Below, one piece after another: positions 46,197 through 57,546 of a stretch of 64,000 nt of DNA. The translations under genes were made by a program, and so were the position numbers. The notes under the pieces were generated by a model. That model was not told the DNA's origin. It was given only the letters and a program-made list of their open reading frames with translations, and made no database searches. The DNA comes from Siderastrea siderea. Taxonomy: Eukaryota > Cnidaria > Anthozoa > Scleractinia > Rhizangiidae. Where the stretch lies: NCBI GenBank assembly GCA_964030785.1, contig OZ034968.1, forward strand, positions 51,484,730 through 51,548,729, written 5' to 3'. Every line of letters starts with the position of its first letter. Position 1 is the stretch's first letter.

Positions 46197-47216
46197 TTAG
46201 GGATGTATTTTCCCTTTTCCTGCCTGATTCGCCTTCAACTGTTTTTTTCGTAGTTCGACGCCTTTTTTGCCTGTAGAACGTTTCTTCCGTCTAACGGGGA
46301 AATCCTCGTCCGACATGTCCGACGCATCTTCGCCACAGGATTTGTCTAAATTATTCTCACTGCCATCATCGGAATCACTTGTACAATCCTCATATTCAAA
46401 GTAACTATCCAGAAAGTTCTCCCCAAGGCCCTTGGGGAGAACTTTCTGGACAAAACGAGCCAGAACAGCTAGGGCTTCACCATCTCGAGTTGTTCCATCA
46501 AATATGATAGAAAGTTCCTTACCCAGTATTTCCTTGGATATTGATTTATATTCCTCTTCCAACACAAAAGGGATCAATTGGCTCATGTGGGTAGAAGATG
46601 TCAAAGGGAAGCCTGCTTCTTCAAACAGACCTCTGAAATATTTCATCCTATTTAATGGTGTTCCACTCTTAAGAAATGCTTGCACAACTTTTACTCTAAA
46701 ACCTCTTGTGCTAGTGGGAAGTGTCTCACCTTTAGGGTGCTGTGCCTCATCATACTTAGCTATGGCATCAGCAATATGCCTTTCCTTCTTTGTAGTTTTT
46801 TCCATCTTCTCCTTGTTGGCCTTGTGCTTCTTGCTTGACACGTGCACGGCTATATTCTGTTTCTTCAGGGATAACTCTTCCCGGCAAGATTGGCAGAACA
46901 ATGCACCATTATGGCTAACAATAAAAGACTCTTCTTCAAACTCTTGCACTCTTTGACTTGCAGAAACTTTCATAGGCTCATTTGCCTTTCTTGACACACT
47001 GGTCTGCGATCGACGATTTCCAGGCGTGTTGACGGAGTTGACCGAAGGCTTTCTTTTTCTTGACAACTCACTTGCAGCTGGCGATCTCAGCCGGTCCAGC
47101 AGGGAAACTACTTCTCTTTCTCTACGTATTTCAGGTATTGAAGGATTTGCAATAGTAGAAGGAGTAGACTCAGAGCCTGAAGAAGGTTCAGGCTCATTGT
47201 TTCCAGCATCCGCCAT
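46197..47216 (-). CDS. hAT-transposase-derived BED/U1-type zinc-finger protein
   Basis: An intact 339-codon frame from ATG at 47216. Residues 1-100 are Ser/Pro/Arg-rich and disordered. Residues 106-135 form a zinc finger (Cys108, Cys111, His125, His131) of the kind in hAT transposases and CGGBP1-like proteins; a Lys-rich stretch (130-146) follows. Residues 165-260 match the hAT region before the catalytic core (GTPLNRMKYFRGLFEEAGF, LTSSTHMSQLIPFVLEEEY) and include FDGTTRDGEALAV at 239-251, where the family's first catalytic Asp lies. Then the protein leaves the transposase pattern for an acidic (TSDSDDGSENN) and basic (VRRKKRSTGKKG) tail. The dimerisation domain is missing, so it cannot transpose alone. 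It may be a domesticated nuclear DNA-binding protein or a truncated element. Confidence 0.75.
   Translation of the reverse strand: MADAGNNEPEPSSGSESTPSTIANPSIPEIRREREVVSLLDRLRSPAASELSRKRKPSVNSVNTPGNRRSQTSVSRKANEPMKVSASQRVQEFEEESFIVSHNGALFCQSCREELSLKKQNIAVHVSSKKHKANKEKMEKTTKKERHIADAIAKYDEAQHPKGETLPTSTRGFRVKVVQAFLKSGTPLNRMKYFRGLFEEAGFPLTSSTHMSQLIPFVLEEEYKSISKEILGKELSIIFDGTTRDGEALAVLARFVQKVLPKGLGENFLDSYFEYEDCTSDSDDGSENNLDKSCGEDASDMSDEDFPVRRKKRSTGKKGVELRKKQLKANQAGKGKIHP
46408..46450. repeat. perfect palindrome inside the coding region
   Basis: 21-bp arms 46408-46428 and 46430-46450 around a single C (46429), core CTCCCCAAGG C CCTTGGGGAG. It lies within the codons for about residues 256-270 of the hAT-like protein, exactly where it departs from the transposase pattern. 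Confidence 0.95.
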
Positions 47217-47369
47217 TTTGACAAATGGCTGCTAGTGATATGGAACACATTATTCAAGTGAGAAACCGCTGAACTGGATTATTTCTAGCATACAATGATA
47301 GAACCGAGTATTCTGTCAAGAAAATAGCGAGGAAAGGCTGGAAAACAGCCCAAAAAAAGCTATAAATTT

Positions 47370-47465
47370 TTCTAAATATCCCCAAATTTTCTAAATATCT
47401 TAAAATTTTCTAAAATTTTCTAAATATCTCGGAAACTTCTAAATATCTCAAAAAATATCCGGATA
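47370..47465. repeat. degenerate tandem repeat TTCTAAATATCTC
   Basis: Five or six imperfect units of TTTTCTAAATATCTY between 47356 and 47465, about 150 bp upstream of the hAT-like start codon. Confidence 0.8.
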
Positions 47466-47624
47466 TTTGTGTAAAGGCCTACAGCCAAGGGGTTACCTCA
47501 AATTAGGAAGTGACACTGATGACTGAAATTGAATTCCTTCATCTCCAACGAAGGTCATTTCGGACGCCATTTTGTTTGTTTTTCCTTGCGCGGAGTCCTC
47601 GCAAACACACATGCCCGTGTGTCA

Positions 47625-47746
47625 CGCGCGATGGCGCATTTTTTCTAAAAATAGCACATTTGTCTTTTTCGATGGGGCCAACGCCACTACAGAAAATAGT
47701 ACTTAGTTACGGTCTCCGTCCCCGATTATGGCTCCTGATGAACTTC
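47625..47746 (+). repeat. inverted repeat copy, right of hAT-like gene
   Basis: TAGCACATTTGTCTTTTTCG, GGGGCCAACG, TTACGGTCTCCGTCCCCGAT and TATGGCTCCTGATGAACTTC: the inverse of 44171-44300 with one 20-bp difference in the middle. Confidence 0.75.
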
Positions 47747-48029
47747 GTAAACAAAGGTAGGTTAAGGTAAGGTAAGCAAAAGTAAGCCTCAACAATTCTG
47801 TAATTTTCATTTGGTGGCAAATAAAAAAAGGTAGTCTACCAGAAATGTAAGTTTAAAAAGTCTGTAAGTTATCGCGGGAAAGGCGGGAAAGCACAAATGA
47901 GCTCTAGAGTAACCAATCGGCTTTATTCAGTTCAGTTGTTATTCCAATGATGGAAAAAAATACTGAGAGCTGAAAAACCAGAGGTTACAAACGTGGTGGA
48001 CAGCACCAATGAAATGAATAAAAACACGT

Positions 48030-48264
48030 TCTCATTTATTTATTTATTTATTTATTTATTTATTCATACAGGAACATCTGGTTTAGCATTAAAATAAGCT
48101 AGTTTAAAACAGAGTCCTGTAAAAAAAAGAAAAAAAAACCAAATAAACAGATACAAGGAAAATCAATACAGAAAATAGCACACTAATAAAACACATAGAG
48201 ACAACCGACAATTAAAGAGACTGGACACACTGGCGCTTGAAGTGCCGTTTCGCCAGGGACTTAA
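48030..48264 (-). pseudogene. LINE C-terminus and 3' end, part 2
   Basis: On minus, the codons after TTAA (48264-48261) read KSLAKRHFKRQCVQSL and then stop. A 3'UTR and an (AAAT)n tail (plus-strand ATTT units, about 48036-48064) follow. This continues the fragment at 49609-50112 once the fold-back element between them is removed. Confidence 0.85.
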
Positions 48265-49604
48265 GGAGGCTCGCAACAGTTTTTTTGACCTTGGAGTGTA
48301 TCTTTTGAAATCAAAATTTAGCACAGAAGATAAACTTCGATTTCCTTGATACTGCACCACCTTTTCAAAATATGACCAAAGTTTATTTGTTCATTGGTTT
48401 CCTAGCAACAGCTTTCACCATAGCAACGGTAATGAACAACCGCTCATTTTAAATAATGTCGAATATCTCGAAAACTAGCCAGACACTTAATGACGAAACT
48501 TGAACTATTTGAACTACTCAACCTACACAACTTGTATGCGTTATTAGAGAAAAATCTGTAAGAGGGTTTTCAAGTAAATCGTGATTCATTTTTTGCGGGC
48601 TGATTTTGGTCATTCCAGAAATTTTCTCCAATATCTCAAGAAAGATAAAACTTGACACTTTCTCTGTTTAGTTGAAAGATCTTTTATGATATCAAAACAT
48701 TCTTAATTTACATTGAGCTTCTTAGGTGGCTGCGATTTTAAGATATTTATAATTAAAAACTGCTAAAATGCAGCACAAATCAGCCAAAAAGTTCGTAATT
48801 TGCATAAATAGAAATATTTCTAAAGTGCCCTTACAGATTTTGCTCTTAAATTGATTGCCGTTAGAATAATAATTCTTTTTGATGTTCCAGTGATTTTTAG
48901 GCTGAATAAACATTTCTGTCATTAGATAAGAAGACTGAATCTCGGTCAGGTTTCAGTCGTTATTAACTTTCTATGAGCAACAGTTTTATTTTATGTTTCC
49001 TGGTCTATTTCACGGTTATTCACGTGCAATGAATATTTATACACGCTGCGCTTGTGTCCTCTCGTCCATTTATAATTCCTTCTCATAATTATAAAAAAAT
49101 TTGGCTTCTGTGCTTCTTCCTGGAGACTCTTTTCCATTATTCTTTAAATACTGACTGACGTTTTAGCATTCTTAATTAAGGATTGCATACATGTTAACGC
49201 CCACGATGGCATTACAATGGGGCCGAAAAATAACCAGAAACAAGCTCAAAAGACGAATATTTTTTTTTATTAGGAGAAAGAATTTTAAACGCACGAGAGG
49301 ACACAAGCGCAGCGTGTATAAATATTCACTGCACGTAAATAACCGTGAAATAGACCAGGAAAGACAAAATAAAACTGTTGCTCGTTGAAAGTTAATAACG
49401 ACTGAAACTTGACCGAGATTCAGCCAGAGTTGTCCATTACCGTTGCTATGGTGACAGATGTTGCTGGGAAACCAGTGGGAAAATAAACTTTGATCATATG
49501 TTGAAAAGGTGGTGTAGTATCAAGGAAATCGAAGTTTATCTTCTATGCGAAATTTTGACTTCAAAAGATACACTCCAAGGCCAAAAAAACTGTTGCGAGC
49601 CTCC
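48265..49604. mobile_element. fold-back element with TTAA target duplication (Kolobok/piggyBac-like?)
   Basis: A 1,340-bp insert flanked by TTAA (48261-48264 and 49605-49608). Ends are inverted: GGAGGCTCGCAACAGT on the left and its complement on the right. Arms pair over 48265-48436 with 49432-49604, and over about 48935-49110 with 49250-49420. The left arm holds about 490 bp (48440-48930) without a partner, from an insertion there or a deletion on the right. No transposase. TTAA is used by piggyBac and Kolobok; GG-starting ends suit Kolobok better. Confidence 0.88.
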
Positions 49605-49608
49605 TTAA

Positions 49609-50112
49609 ACGCATTAAAGTCGGCTGCAGATCTAATATTAGAGGGCAGGGAAATATAGGCACGTGCACCATTGATCCTAAAACTGCCCTGGTATTTGGTG
49701 GTTTTAGCCAAAGGTAGTCGCAACTGATCACGTTGTCTGGTGAAGTGAGAGTGGATTTGGTGAGCGTGCCTAAATTCACTCAGCAGATAAGTCGCGCTGG
49801 CTAACGTTCAATGAACCACGGTTGTAAGGGTAACAACATGGTGGGGCACTCATAAATTCATAATATTCAAAGCTACAAAGACACTTAACCATTCTTTCAT
49901 TCTTAAACATGCTATTTTTCATGCTCTTATGTATGGGAGAAGGAATTACACTTTCAAGAATTTCCTTAAATGCGTATGTTAGTCAGTCTTGAAAGGGTCC
50001 AGAGACTGATTTCCAAAAATGTAAGTGCAGAAACAGTTTCTTTAGCATAAATTACCTTTAAATTAGGCGCAAATCTTAGAATGTCTCGCATGCTTTGTAA
50101 CTAACCCACATC
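49609..50112 (-). pseudogene. LINE C-terminal region, part 1
   Basis: Minus reading gives NSMFKNERMVKCLCSFEYYEF, HSHFTRQRDQLRLPLAKTTK and YQGSFRINGARAYISLPSNI with RSAADFNAF, the tail of CR1/L2-like LINEs, in more than one frame. The last codons continue at 48264 beyond the fold-back element. No reverse transcriptase core was seen upstream. Confidence 0.75.
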
Positions 50113-50788
50113 GCACCAAACTTAACGGGAAAGGAAATATGAGGCACGTTTCAGGCCCTTTTCAAACTTCGTGCTACTGCTGTGCCGCACTCAATTCATA
50201 AATTATAAATACATTATAATACATTTATTACGATATTTTCCTACAACCACTGGTCACTGATTTTGTTTTCGACAACAGCCAATTTATTTGACTTAATTAA
50301 ATTCGACGTCTGGAACCAAGTCGTGCTACAGCTGAGTCGTGCTACAGACGAGTCAGTTTAGCACGGCAGTAGCACGACATTTGAAACGAGCCTCAGAAAC
50401 CTACATGAAATTAAGAAGTAAATATTGAAACGTCATAGGTTATTAGCGACACTCAATGAGAAATCGATTCATAATTATTCACCACCAATTACAAGTCCCC
50501 GTTTTAATGTAGTCCTAATTGCATGTGATCTACAACACTCGGCAATTCCTGTTAACTTCTAGCAATAAAATTGTAATGTCATTCGCTTAGAAGTCAGAGA
50601 AACCAACGCCAAGTTTCCCACATGGAGCCATTGAAGCTCTAAGGTGTTGCATCTCATTGGATAACACGAGAATAACAAAACAGCACATTTGTCACATGCC
50701 TCGTTCTTTTAAATTCTGAATTAATTTTCCATGATGCTGCACCTCCATTGAAGGCGGTCACGTAGGGCTCGTTCAAGTAAACGTATTC
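50113..50788. other. no gene seen
   Basis: AT-rich spacer with no supported feature. Confidence 0.4.
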
Positions 50789-50965
50789 AACAAATAGCTT
50801 CCATTTGCCCGTGCGTGTGTCCTCTGATAACACAACAAAACGTGGTAAGAACAAAGACGTACGCTACGAGCCACACGCGAGTGGCGTGACTGATGTTCTT
50901 ACCACGTTTTGACGTCCTCTGTGCATTATCAGAGCACACACACGGCCAATAGAATCTATTTGTTT
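50789..50965. mobile_element. 177-bp MITE, intact relative of the 26.3/30.5 kb site
   Basis: Inverted ends: CAACAAATAGCTTCCATTTG on the left pairs with CCAATAGAATCTATTTG on the right. Inner arms CAAAACGTGGTAAGAAC and GTTCTTACCACGTTTTG are perfect. It matches both halves of the MITE split by the 26.5-30.5 kb transposon. Confidence 0.85.
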
Positions 50966-52060
50966 TATACATTGATTTGATACTACCATTTTCGTTCAAC
51001 CCTGAAGCCTGACGATTTTTTCGCGTATGTTTACTTTTTAACTGTTAACACTGCAGGCTATCTTTTTCAGGTTCAGTACAAATTTCACGTAACCTAATTT
51101 AAATTTGTCTCCGTCATTTTGTGTTAAATGTTTTTTAATGGTCATTTCAAACTAGTTTTCCTTAGGAATAAACAAAGAAATCAAGCAAACAGTTAGTTTA
51201 TACAGGTAACAATACATCTCGCACTGTGGCGCTATAGAAATGGGAGACCTAGTGATGAAATAAACCGATATTGAGGGAGTTCTTAGTTCGGTGGAATTTG
51301 AACCACAGATTCGACCCCGAGATGACGACACCGTAAACGCTACTATGATCAAAAATGTGAATTTTTTTTGTTCTTTCCATATTTCGAAAATATAAGTACA
51401 TATTACTCACCGTGCAAAGTTTTAAGTCGAAATTCATACGGGAAGTCCAATTATTTTAACTGTAGTTTTCGAATTCGGCTTGCCGCCATTACTCAATTCA
51501 AAAGTGACCGAGACGAGTTAGGCCGAGTTGGCCCAGAGATGAAGTGACGTAGAAGTCTCAACGCAGCAAAACAAACGTGGCTACTTTCTTATGCATTCGG
51601 AGAGGTGTGAGCGTTCGCAAGATACATTTCTTCGATTTTGAGCTGCAGTTTGCGTGGTCGGCGCTCTGTTGTTGAAGATTACGGCAAAGAAAGCATCGAT
51701 GAATCGGAAATTTCACTTCACAGTTCACCGACGAGTGGGTACGTTTATTTTAAGCGGAAAAGCTTCGTTTGCGTGCACCGGAAGGACTTCAATCCCGTTG
51801 GACACTGTTTGCGCTGTGCATTTTTACGGCTGAATGTTTTACTCAAGCATTTTATAAGAAAGGTACAAGGAAATATTTAAAACCAGGATCAGTTCCAGCC
51901 ATCAGGAAGAAAAACATCAGCAATCATATCTGAGCGGGATCGTCGAATGGTGAGCGAATATTTATTTGCCGTTTGTGCTAACATCATATGTACGGTAAGA
52001 TACACATTTCCTCACACACCTAAGAGATACTTCGCTCGGTTGTCTTGTGCATATACATAA
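50966..52060. other. no gene seen; left flank of BEL element
   Basis: Short open frames only; no recognisable exon. Confidence 0.4.
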
Positions 52061-52065
52061 ATAAG
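52061..52065. repeat. 5-bp target-site duplication, ATAAG
   Basis: ATAAG here and at 58393-58397, immediately outside the two LTRs. Confidence 0.9.
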
Positions 52066-52260
52066 TGTTCGAGCCAAAACTGAACACGTGATCACATGTC
52101 ACGCAACGAGTTTAATCGACCTTTGTAATCGCCATCGACTCGTGTTACGTTGACGTTTTGTAATTCAGGAGCAGCTGAATACATCTAGTTCTAGTTCAAG
52201 ATAACCGTTTCGTCGTCCGTTTAATCACGTTTGAATTCATCCCGAACATCCGTCTGAACA
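52066..52260 (+). repeat. 5' LTR (195 bp)
   Basis: Starts TGTTCGAGCC and ends GTCTGAACA, with TGTTC/GAACA inverted ends. Seven mismatches to the 3' LTR over 195 bp by eye (about 3.6 percent). Confidence 0.92.
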
Positions 52261-52262
52261 TC

Positions 52263-52278
52263 TGGTAGCAGAGCGAGG
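52263..52278 (+). other. primer-binding site
   Basis: TGGTAGCAGAGCGAGG begins two bases after the LTR. The TGG start complements a tRNA CCA end; the tRNA was not identified. Confidence 0.7.
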
Positions 52279-52324
52279 TTTTTGTGGTACGTAAACATTG
52301 AGTGTTTTGCTGAAATGAAGTGTT

Positions 52325-53680
52325 TTGAGTTTGAAAATCTCGAAAGAAAGTGAGGCCGACCACGTGCAGTTGCAGTATGTAAACGAAGACGAAATGGGGG
52401 TCGCCGTTGGGCCTAGCCGTTATGAAAACTTCAGCTCCCGAAAGGAGAAGGTCAAGAGCAAGTTATCTCGCCGAAAGGCGACGCTTACGAGGCATATTAA
52501 CGTCGCCGAGAGTCTTTTGAAGTCACATGGAAGTCGAAGAAAATTACGCGAGCTGGCTGGCAAAATTGAGGAAGCGTTGAGAGAACTTGAGCGTGTCAGC
52601 GAAGAATACGAATCGTTTTTGGAACTTGAAGGATTGCAGGAACACCTGGAGCTAACGGAAAAGGCCACTGAACGATCTGAAAAATCTATGCCTGGAAAAC
52701 ATTGAAATTTCGCTAAACGAAAGGGAAAACGAACCGCCTTCAGAAGCTGGTAGCGAATACGCCCGGTGAATACGCGCCTTTGCTCCAATTTGAGGCGGCC
52801 AGCGGTCAAAGCCCACCCTCACGCGCGAGTGAAAGCGAGAGGCGTGCACGCGTGATGGATCTGCAAATCGAACAAGCAAAGAAAGAGGCTCAACGCCGAC
52901 TAGAGGAGGAACGTAAGCGAACCGAAAACTTCGAACAGGAAAAACAATTACAAGATCATCGCCGTATAAGAGAACTTGAATATGAGGTCGAAAGATTGCG
53001 ACTAGAAGCTCAGCTTGGCATTCCTGACAAGAATAAAAGAGATCCAGAAGATATTGAGAACCGTTTACGGGACTTTGAAGATGCTGAAGTTGAAACTGTT
53101 TACCGTGACATTAAACCCAAAATAAAGGAACGTGTTGACAGTGATAAGGATCACAATGACTCTTTACCTCTGCAAAATGTAAAGTTGCCACCCCCGATTA
53201 AATCATCTACGTTAAACAAGCAGTCTCCTAAGTCTGATCAAGCTTATTGCGACACGGAGGAGCGCCTTGATGTTTCTTGGATTAAGGAGATCTCAGCTAA
53301 GCAGAGTCCGACAAAGGGGGAAACAAGAGTAGAGGTAACACCAGCGTTCGTAAAATCGATACCACGTCTAGAATGACTTACCTCCAAAGGGCTTTGACCG
53401 GAAATGCAAAGAGAGCTATTGGAAGGATGCTCAACCATAGTCATCTCTATAAAGCAGCCCTGACAGAACTTGAAGAACAATTTGGAAATGAGGAACTCGT
53501 TGCTGGAGCCTTTATGAATACTGTACTTGATCACCCGATTGTTGTTGAGGGAGACAGCTCAACTTCGTTCATTCTACAACACCCTGCACAATGCGGTCGC
53601 CACAATGAAGAGCTTGGGATACTCACACGATTTGATGTCTTCAACCAACACTCGTGCTGTACTACAGAAATTACCTGACC
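52325..53680 (+). pseudogene. BEL gag region, broken
   Basis: Structural polyprotein region. 52325-52705 encodes a charged, helical N-terminus. 52780-53376, in another frame, encodes a long Glu/Arg/Lys coiled coil (EQAKKEAQRRLEEERKR). The capsid-like part (RALTGNAKRAIGRMLNH, ALTELEEQFGNEELVAGAF) starts at 53373 in a third frame and shifts again near 53560. At least three frame changes and a stop (53374-53376) lie within it. Confidence 0.8.
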
Positions 53681-54930
53681 CATTAAAGGAAAAGTGGGGT
53701 GAAAGAAAGATTAAGATGCAACCAGCCATTCCCACTCTTGTTGATCTTGATGAATGGCTCCGTGCCAGGCTTGGTGCTGAGACCATGGTCTGTGAACCCT
53801 TACCCAGCTTCGGTAAGCCGTCGAGAGGAGGAAGATCTCGCTTTAGAAGACCACCGCGAAAAGGAGAGCAACATGGCGATAGCAGTCATGAGCCTCACAG
53901 ATTCTCCACCTTGGCCACGGGTGCCACGACAGGAAAACAGTCCCAACCCACAAGTAAGAACTGTCTGGTGTGCGACAGCAAGCATGCAATTGAGAAGTGT
54001 GAGAAATTCCTGGCGATGGATGTCAACCAAAGAGCGCAACTAGGTAAAGAAAAGAGGTTGTACTTTTCTGGTTTTGAGTCAACGGACCACCAGTCTTGTG
54101 ACTGTACACGCAAGAAACGATGCGACATGGAAGGCTGTGACAAATACCACCACCCACTGATCCATGGTGCAGCACCTGTTTTCGTCGGAATGCCATCTGT
54201 GAACAATCTGCCTCCCTTCCCGCCTGTGAATGCAGCAGCACTCGTCTTTGTGGGAGCTTCATCCGTTAACTGCGTTCCCACTGCTGTTCTACTGCAGATC
54301 GTACCGATAGTAGTTGCGACCCCCAAAGGGGTTAAAGTAAGGACATTTGCGCTGCTAGACTCCGGCAGCCAAACTTCGCTTATCCTGGAAAGCTTCGCTG
54401 ATGCTATTGGCCTTGATGGTGAGAATGGCCGTTTACAACTTGGTATCATAAACTCGTCTGGCAGACCCGTACGTTCGTGAAAGGTGTCGTTTCATGTTGG
54501 TGCACCGGGGGGGGGGGGGGGGGGGTCAGAAGCCAGTGCCCAGATAGCCGTAGAAGAAGCTTGGACCGTACCACAGTTAAACCTGCCCGCACAAAAGGTT
54601 ACTCGTGCCATTATACAGGATTTTCCAAACCTGAACAATCTGAGTATTCCTGAAGTTAATTCCGAAGACGTGACAGTTTTGCTGGGAGCAAACGTTTTGG
54701 ATGCGATATTACAGCGTGATGTGCGAAGAGGTCGTCCAGGGCAGCCTGTTGCAATTCTCACAGCCTTTGGCTGGACCCTCGCTGGTTCAGTTAAGTCGGT
54801 TCTCAAACCTGAGTGTCTACATGTTATGCATGGGCACCGTGTCCTGAACGCTGAAGAATCGTCAAACAAGCAAGTAGAAGACTGGTGGCGAACGGAATCC
54901 TTTGGCACGAAGTATGGTATGAAGACGTGA
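53681..54930 (+). pseudogene. BEL nucleocapsid-like and protease region, broken
   Basis: Cys/His-rich segments at about 53960-54170 (CLVCDSKHAIEKCEKF, then CTRKKRCDMEGCDKYHH) are followed by an aspartic protease with the DSGSQTS active site at about 54358-54378 (LLDSGSQTSLI). A stop at 54478-54480 and a 19-base G run at 54507-54525 interrupt it. The linker resumes with VTVLLGANVLDAI and LTAFGWTLAGSV. A frameshift near 54915 passes into the reverse transcriptase frame. Confidence 0.8.
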
Positions 54931-56205
54931 CACCCCGTTCTTTTGAAGATAAAAGGGCTATTGAGACATTAGAAAGAACTGTTAAGCATGTGTCGGGCAG
55001 ATATGAAGTCGGAATGCTATGGAGAGAGCAAGAAGTAGAGTTTCCCGACAACCGTCCCATGGCTGTAAAGCGACTGGAGTCAACCGAAAGGAAACTTAAG
55101 CGTGACGAAGACCTTGCGAAGAAGTACTGTGCCATTATTGAAGACTACATTGACAAGGGTTACGCTAGAAAGCTTAGCCCCGAAGAGGCAGCCATCCCGA
55201 CCCCAAAACAGTGGTTTCTGCCGCATCATCCAGTCCGTAACCCCAATAAGCCCGACAAAGTCCGCATGGTCATGGATGCTGCTGCCAAACAGGATGGAGT
55301 GTCTTTAAGTGACCAACTTCACATCGGGTCGGACCTCCTGAATAGCCTAGTGGGTTTGCTGTTGCGATTCAGAGAACAGCGCGTTGGCCTAGCCACCGAC
55401 ATCGAGGCCATGTTTCACCAAGTTCAAATCATAGAAGAAGATCAGCCTGCTCTCAGGTTCTTGTGGCGGAACTTGGAACTGCAACGCCCACCTGATGTGT
55501 ATCAGATGCTCGTCATGATTTTCGGAGCTGCGTCCTCCCCGTGCATGGCAAACTATGTATTGAGAAAGACAGCACTTGACAACCGTGAAGACGTCTTGTT
55601 TTCTGAAGATACGATTTAATCAGTAGAGAAGAATTTCTACATGTATGACTTTCTAAAATCCGTATGTGACGAAGCCACCGCAGTGCGAATGTTCCGTGAA
55701 ATGACTTCTCTCTTGTCCCGGGGAGGTTTCAGGTTGACCAAGTGGATCAGCTCCTCGCGTGAAGTCCTGTCACAGATCCCTCCCGAAGAGAAAGCTAACC
55801 CCTCGGTTGATGTAAACTTTGACGAACTTCCAATTGAACGCACACTGGGTTTGAAATGGAACACTGAAAGAGATTGTTTCCGTTTCGCTGTTTGCTCAAG
55901 TCAGACGTATGAGTCAACCAAGCGAGGCGTCCTAAGCCGTCTTTCAACCGTGTTCGATCCACTAGGAGTGTTAGCTCCATACATGCTGCCCGCGAAATGT
56001 CTGATCCAAATGTTGTGGCTTAGGAACAAAGGCTGGGACGAGCCTTTGCGACGAGAATTTGGGAAGATTGGCTTGGTGATCTGGTGAAACTGAGTGAATT
56101 TGAACTGCCCCGCTGTTTCTTTGTTGATACATGTCCTGATGATTGGACACAACTTCATGTATTTGCTGACACCTCCGAAATGGGCTTTGGTGCCGTGTTA
56201 TACTA
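54885..56205 (+). pseudogene. BEL reverse transcriptase, broken
   Basis: Shows WFLPHHPVRNPNKPDKVRMV, GLATDIEAMFHQVQI (first catalytic Asp), RFLWRN and QMLVMIFGAASSPCMANYVL. After a stop at 55617-55619, the box that reads YVDD in this family is YMYD at about 55640-55651, so one catalytic Asp is replaced. The thumb follows (TLGLKWNTERDCFRF, LSRLSTVFDPLGVLAPY). A frameshift near 56050 precedes the start of the RNase H domain (LHVFADTSEMGFGAV), which ends in a TAG near 56203. Confidence 0.85.
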
Positions 56206-57546
56206 GATACTCACTTCCTGATGAGACGATTGAGGTTTCGTTTGTTAAAGCAGTTAAGCATTCCTCGTCTAGAGCTTCAAGCTGCCGTCCTAGCCGTACG
56301 ATTATACAACCTGGTCAAGCAAGAGTTGACTGTTACTGTCAAGGACACCATCTTTTGGAGTGACTCGAAAACTGTGTTGCAGTACATATCTAATGAAAGC
56401 CGACGCTTTCACACATTTGTAGCTAACCGGGTGTCAGAGAGTCATGATGCAGCCGACCCGACGCAGTGGAGACACGTCCCTGGCCATTTGAACCCTGCTG
56501 GCGATTGCACCCGAGGCCTTCGGGCGGCAGATTTGGATAAACATTGCCGATGGCTTAACGGCCCCGCCTTCTTGTCCAAACGCGAAGAACAGTGGCCCCA
56601 AGACACGTTTGGTCCCCTCTGTGAAAATGATGACGAAGTGAAGAACACAAAGTGGTCAGGCCATGCATCTGTTACTGATCCAAGAGCATACTTTCCAGAC
56701 TCAGAGAAGTTCTCCTCTCGGACAAGATTCCGTCGTGTCCTTGCATGGATATGTCGTTTTGTCCAAAACTGTAAAAGAAAGGCTGAGGGCCGCATCCTGT
56801 CGTCTCTAACCACTGCAGAAATCAGCAATGCAGAGTTGATTGCCGTACGGAAAAGTCAAAGAGACTCGTTTGGTCTAGACTTTGAAGCCTTAAAGGCAAA
56901 CAAGCGTTTACCAGTTAAGAGCCGACTCAGTGCGCTTAGACCATACAATGACGAAGCAGAATGCTTGAGGGTAGGTGGTCGTCTACGCAAGGCCCCCATT
57001 CCTGAAGAGACACGACATCCTTTGATTCTGGACCCGAAGCACGAAATAACGCGCCTTATTATGATGCACCACCATCTTCGTTTGTACTGTACAAGTAACA
57101 AGCATGTCTTGAGCGAGCTGAGACAGAAGTACTGGATCCTGAAAGGGCTAGCCACAGTTCAGAAGATTTCGTCCAGCTGCCCATCGTGTCGAAGACAACG
57201 GGAGAAACCGGAACCGCCCGTCATGGCTGACCTGCCCAGTTCGAGACTGGGCTATCAGCAACCGCCGTTCACGAACACCGGTGTTGATTACTTTGGCCCC
57301 ATGCTTGTACGCCATGGAAGAAAGACAGAAAAGCGCTACGGAGTGCTTTTTACGTGCTTAACCACCCGTGCGGTACATCTTGAAATCGCTCATTCACTAG
57401 ACACTAACTCTTGCCTGATGGCTATAAGAAGGATAATAGCCAAACGTGGAAAGCCAGCCAATATTTGGTCGGATAACGGTACCAACTGGGGCCGAGAAAG
57501 AGCTTCGAGAAGCTGTCAAGCGCCTGGATGGCGAGCGAATTGGTGA
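56206..57546 (+). pseudogene. BEL RNase H and N-terminal integrase
   Basis: Open from 56221: SIPRLELQAAVLAVRL, FWSDSKTVLQYI (RNase H Asp) and WRHVPGHLNPAGDCTRG belong to RNase H. The integrase starts with the zinc-binding pattern (HHLRLYC...CPSCRRQ, about 57070-57195), then the core with GVDYFGPM (first Asp) and IWSDNGTNW (second Asp). A frameshift at about 57490 separates these from the catalytic Glu. Confidence 0.85.

Noticed and set aside
46432..46956. 174-codon plus frame
   Set aside because: Antisense of the hAT-like gene.
53895..54449. 184-codon minus frame
   Set aside because: Antisense of the BEL protease region.
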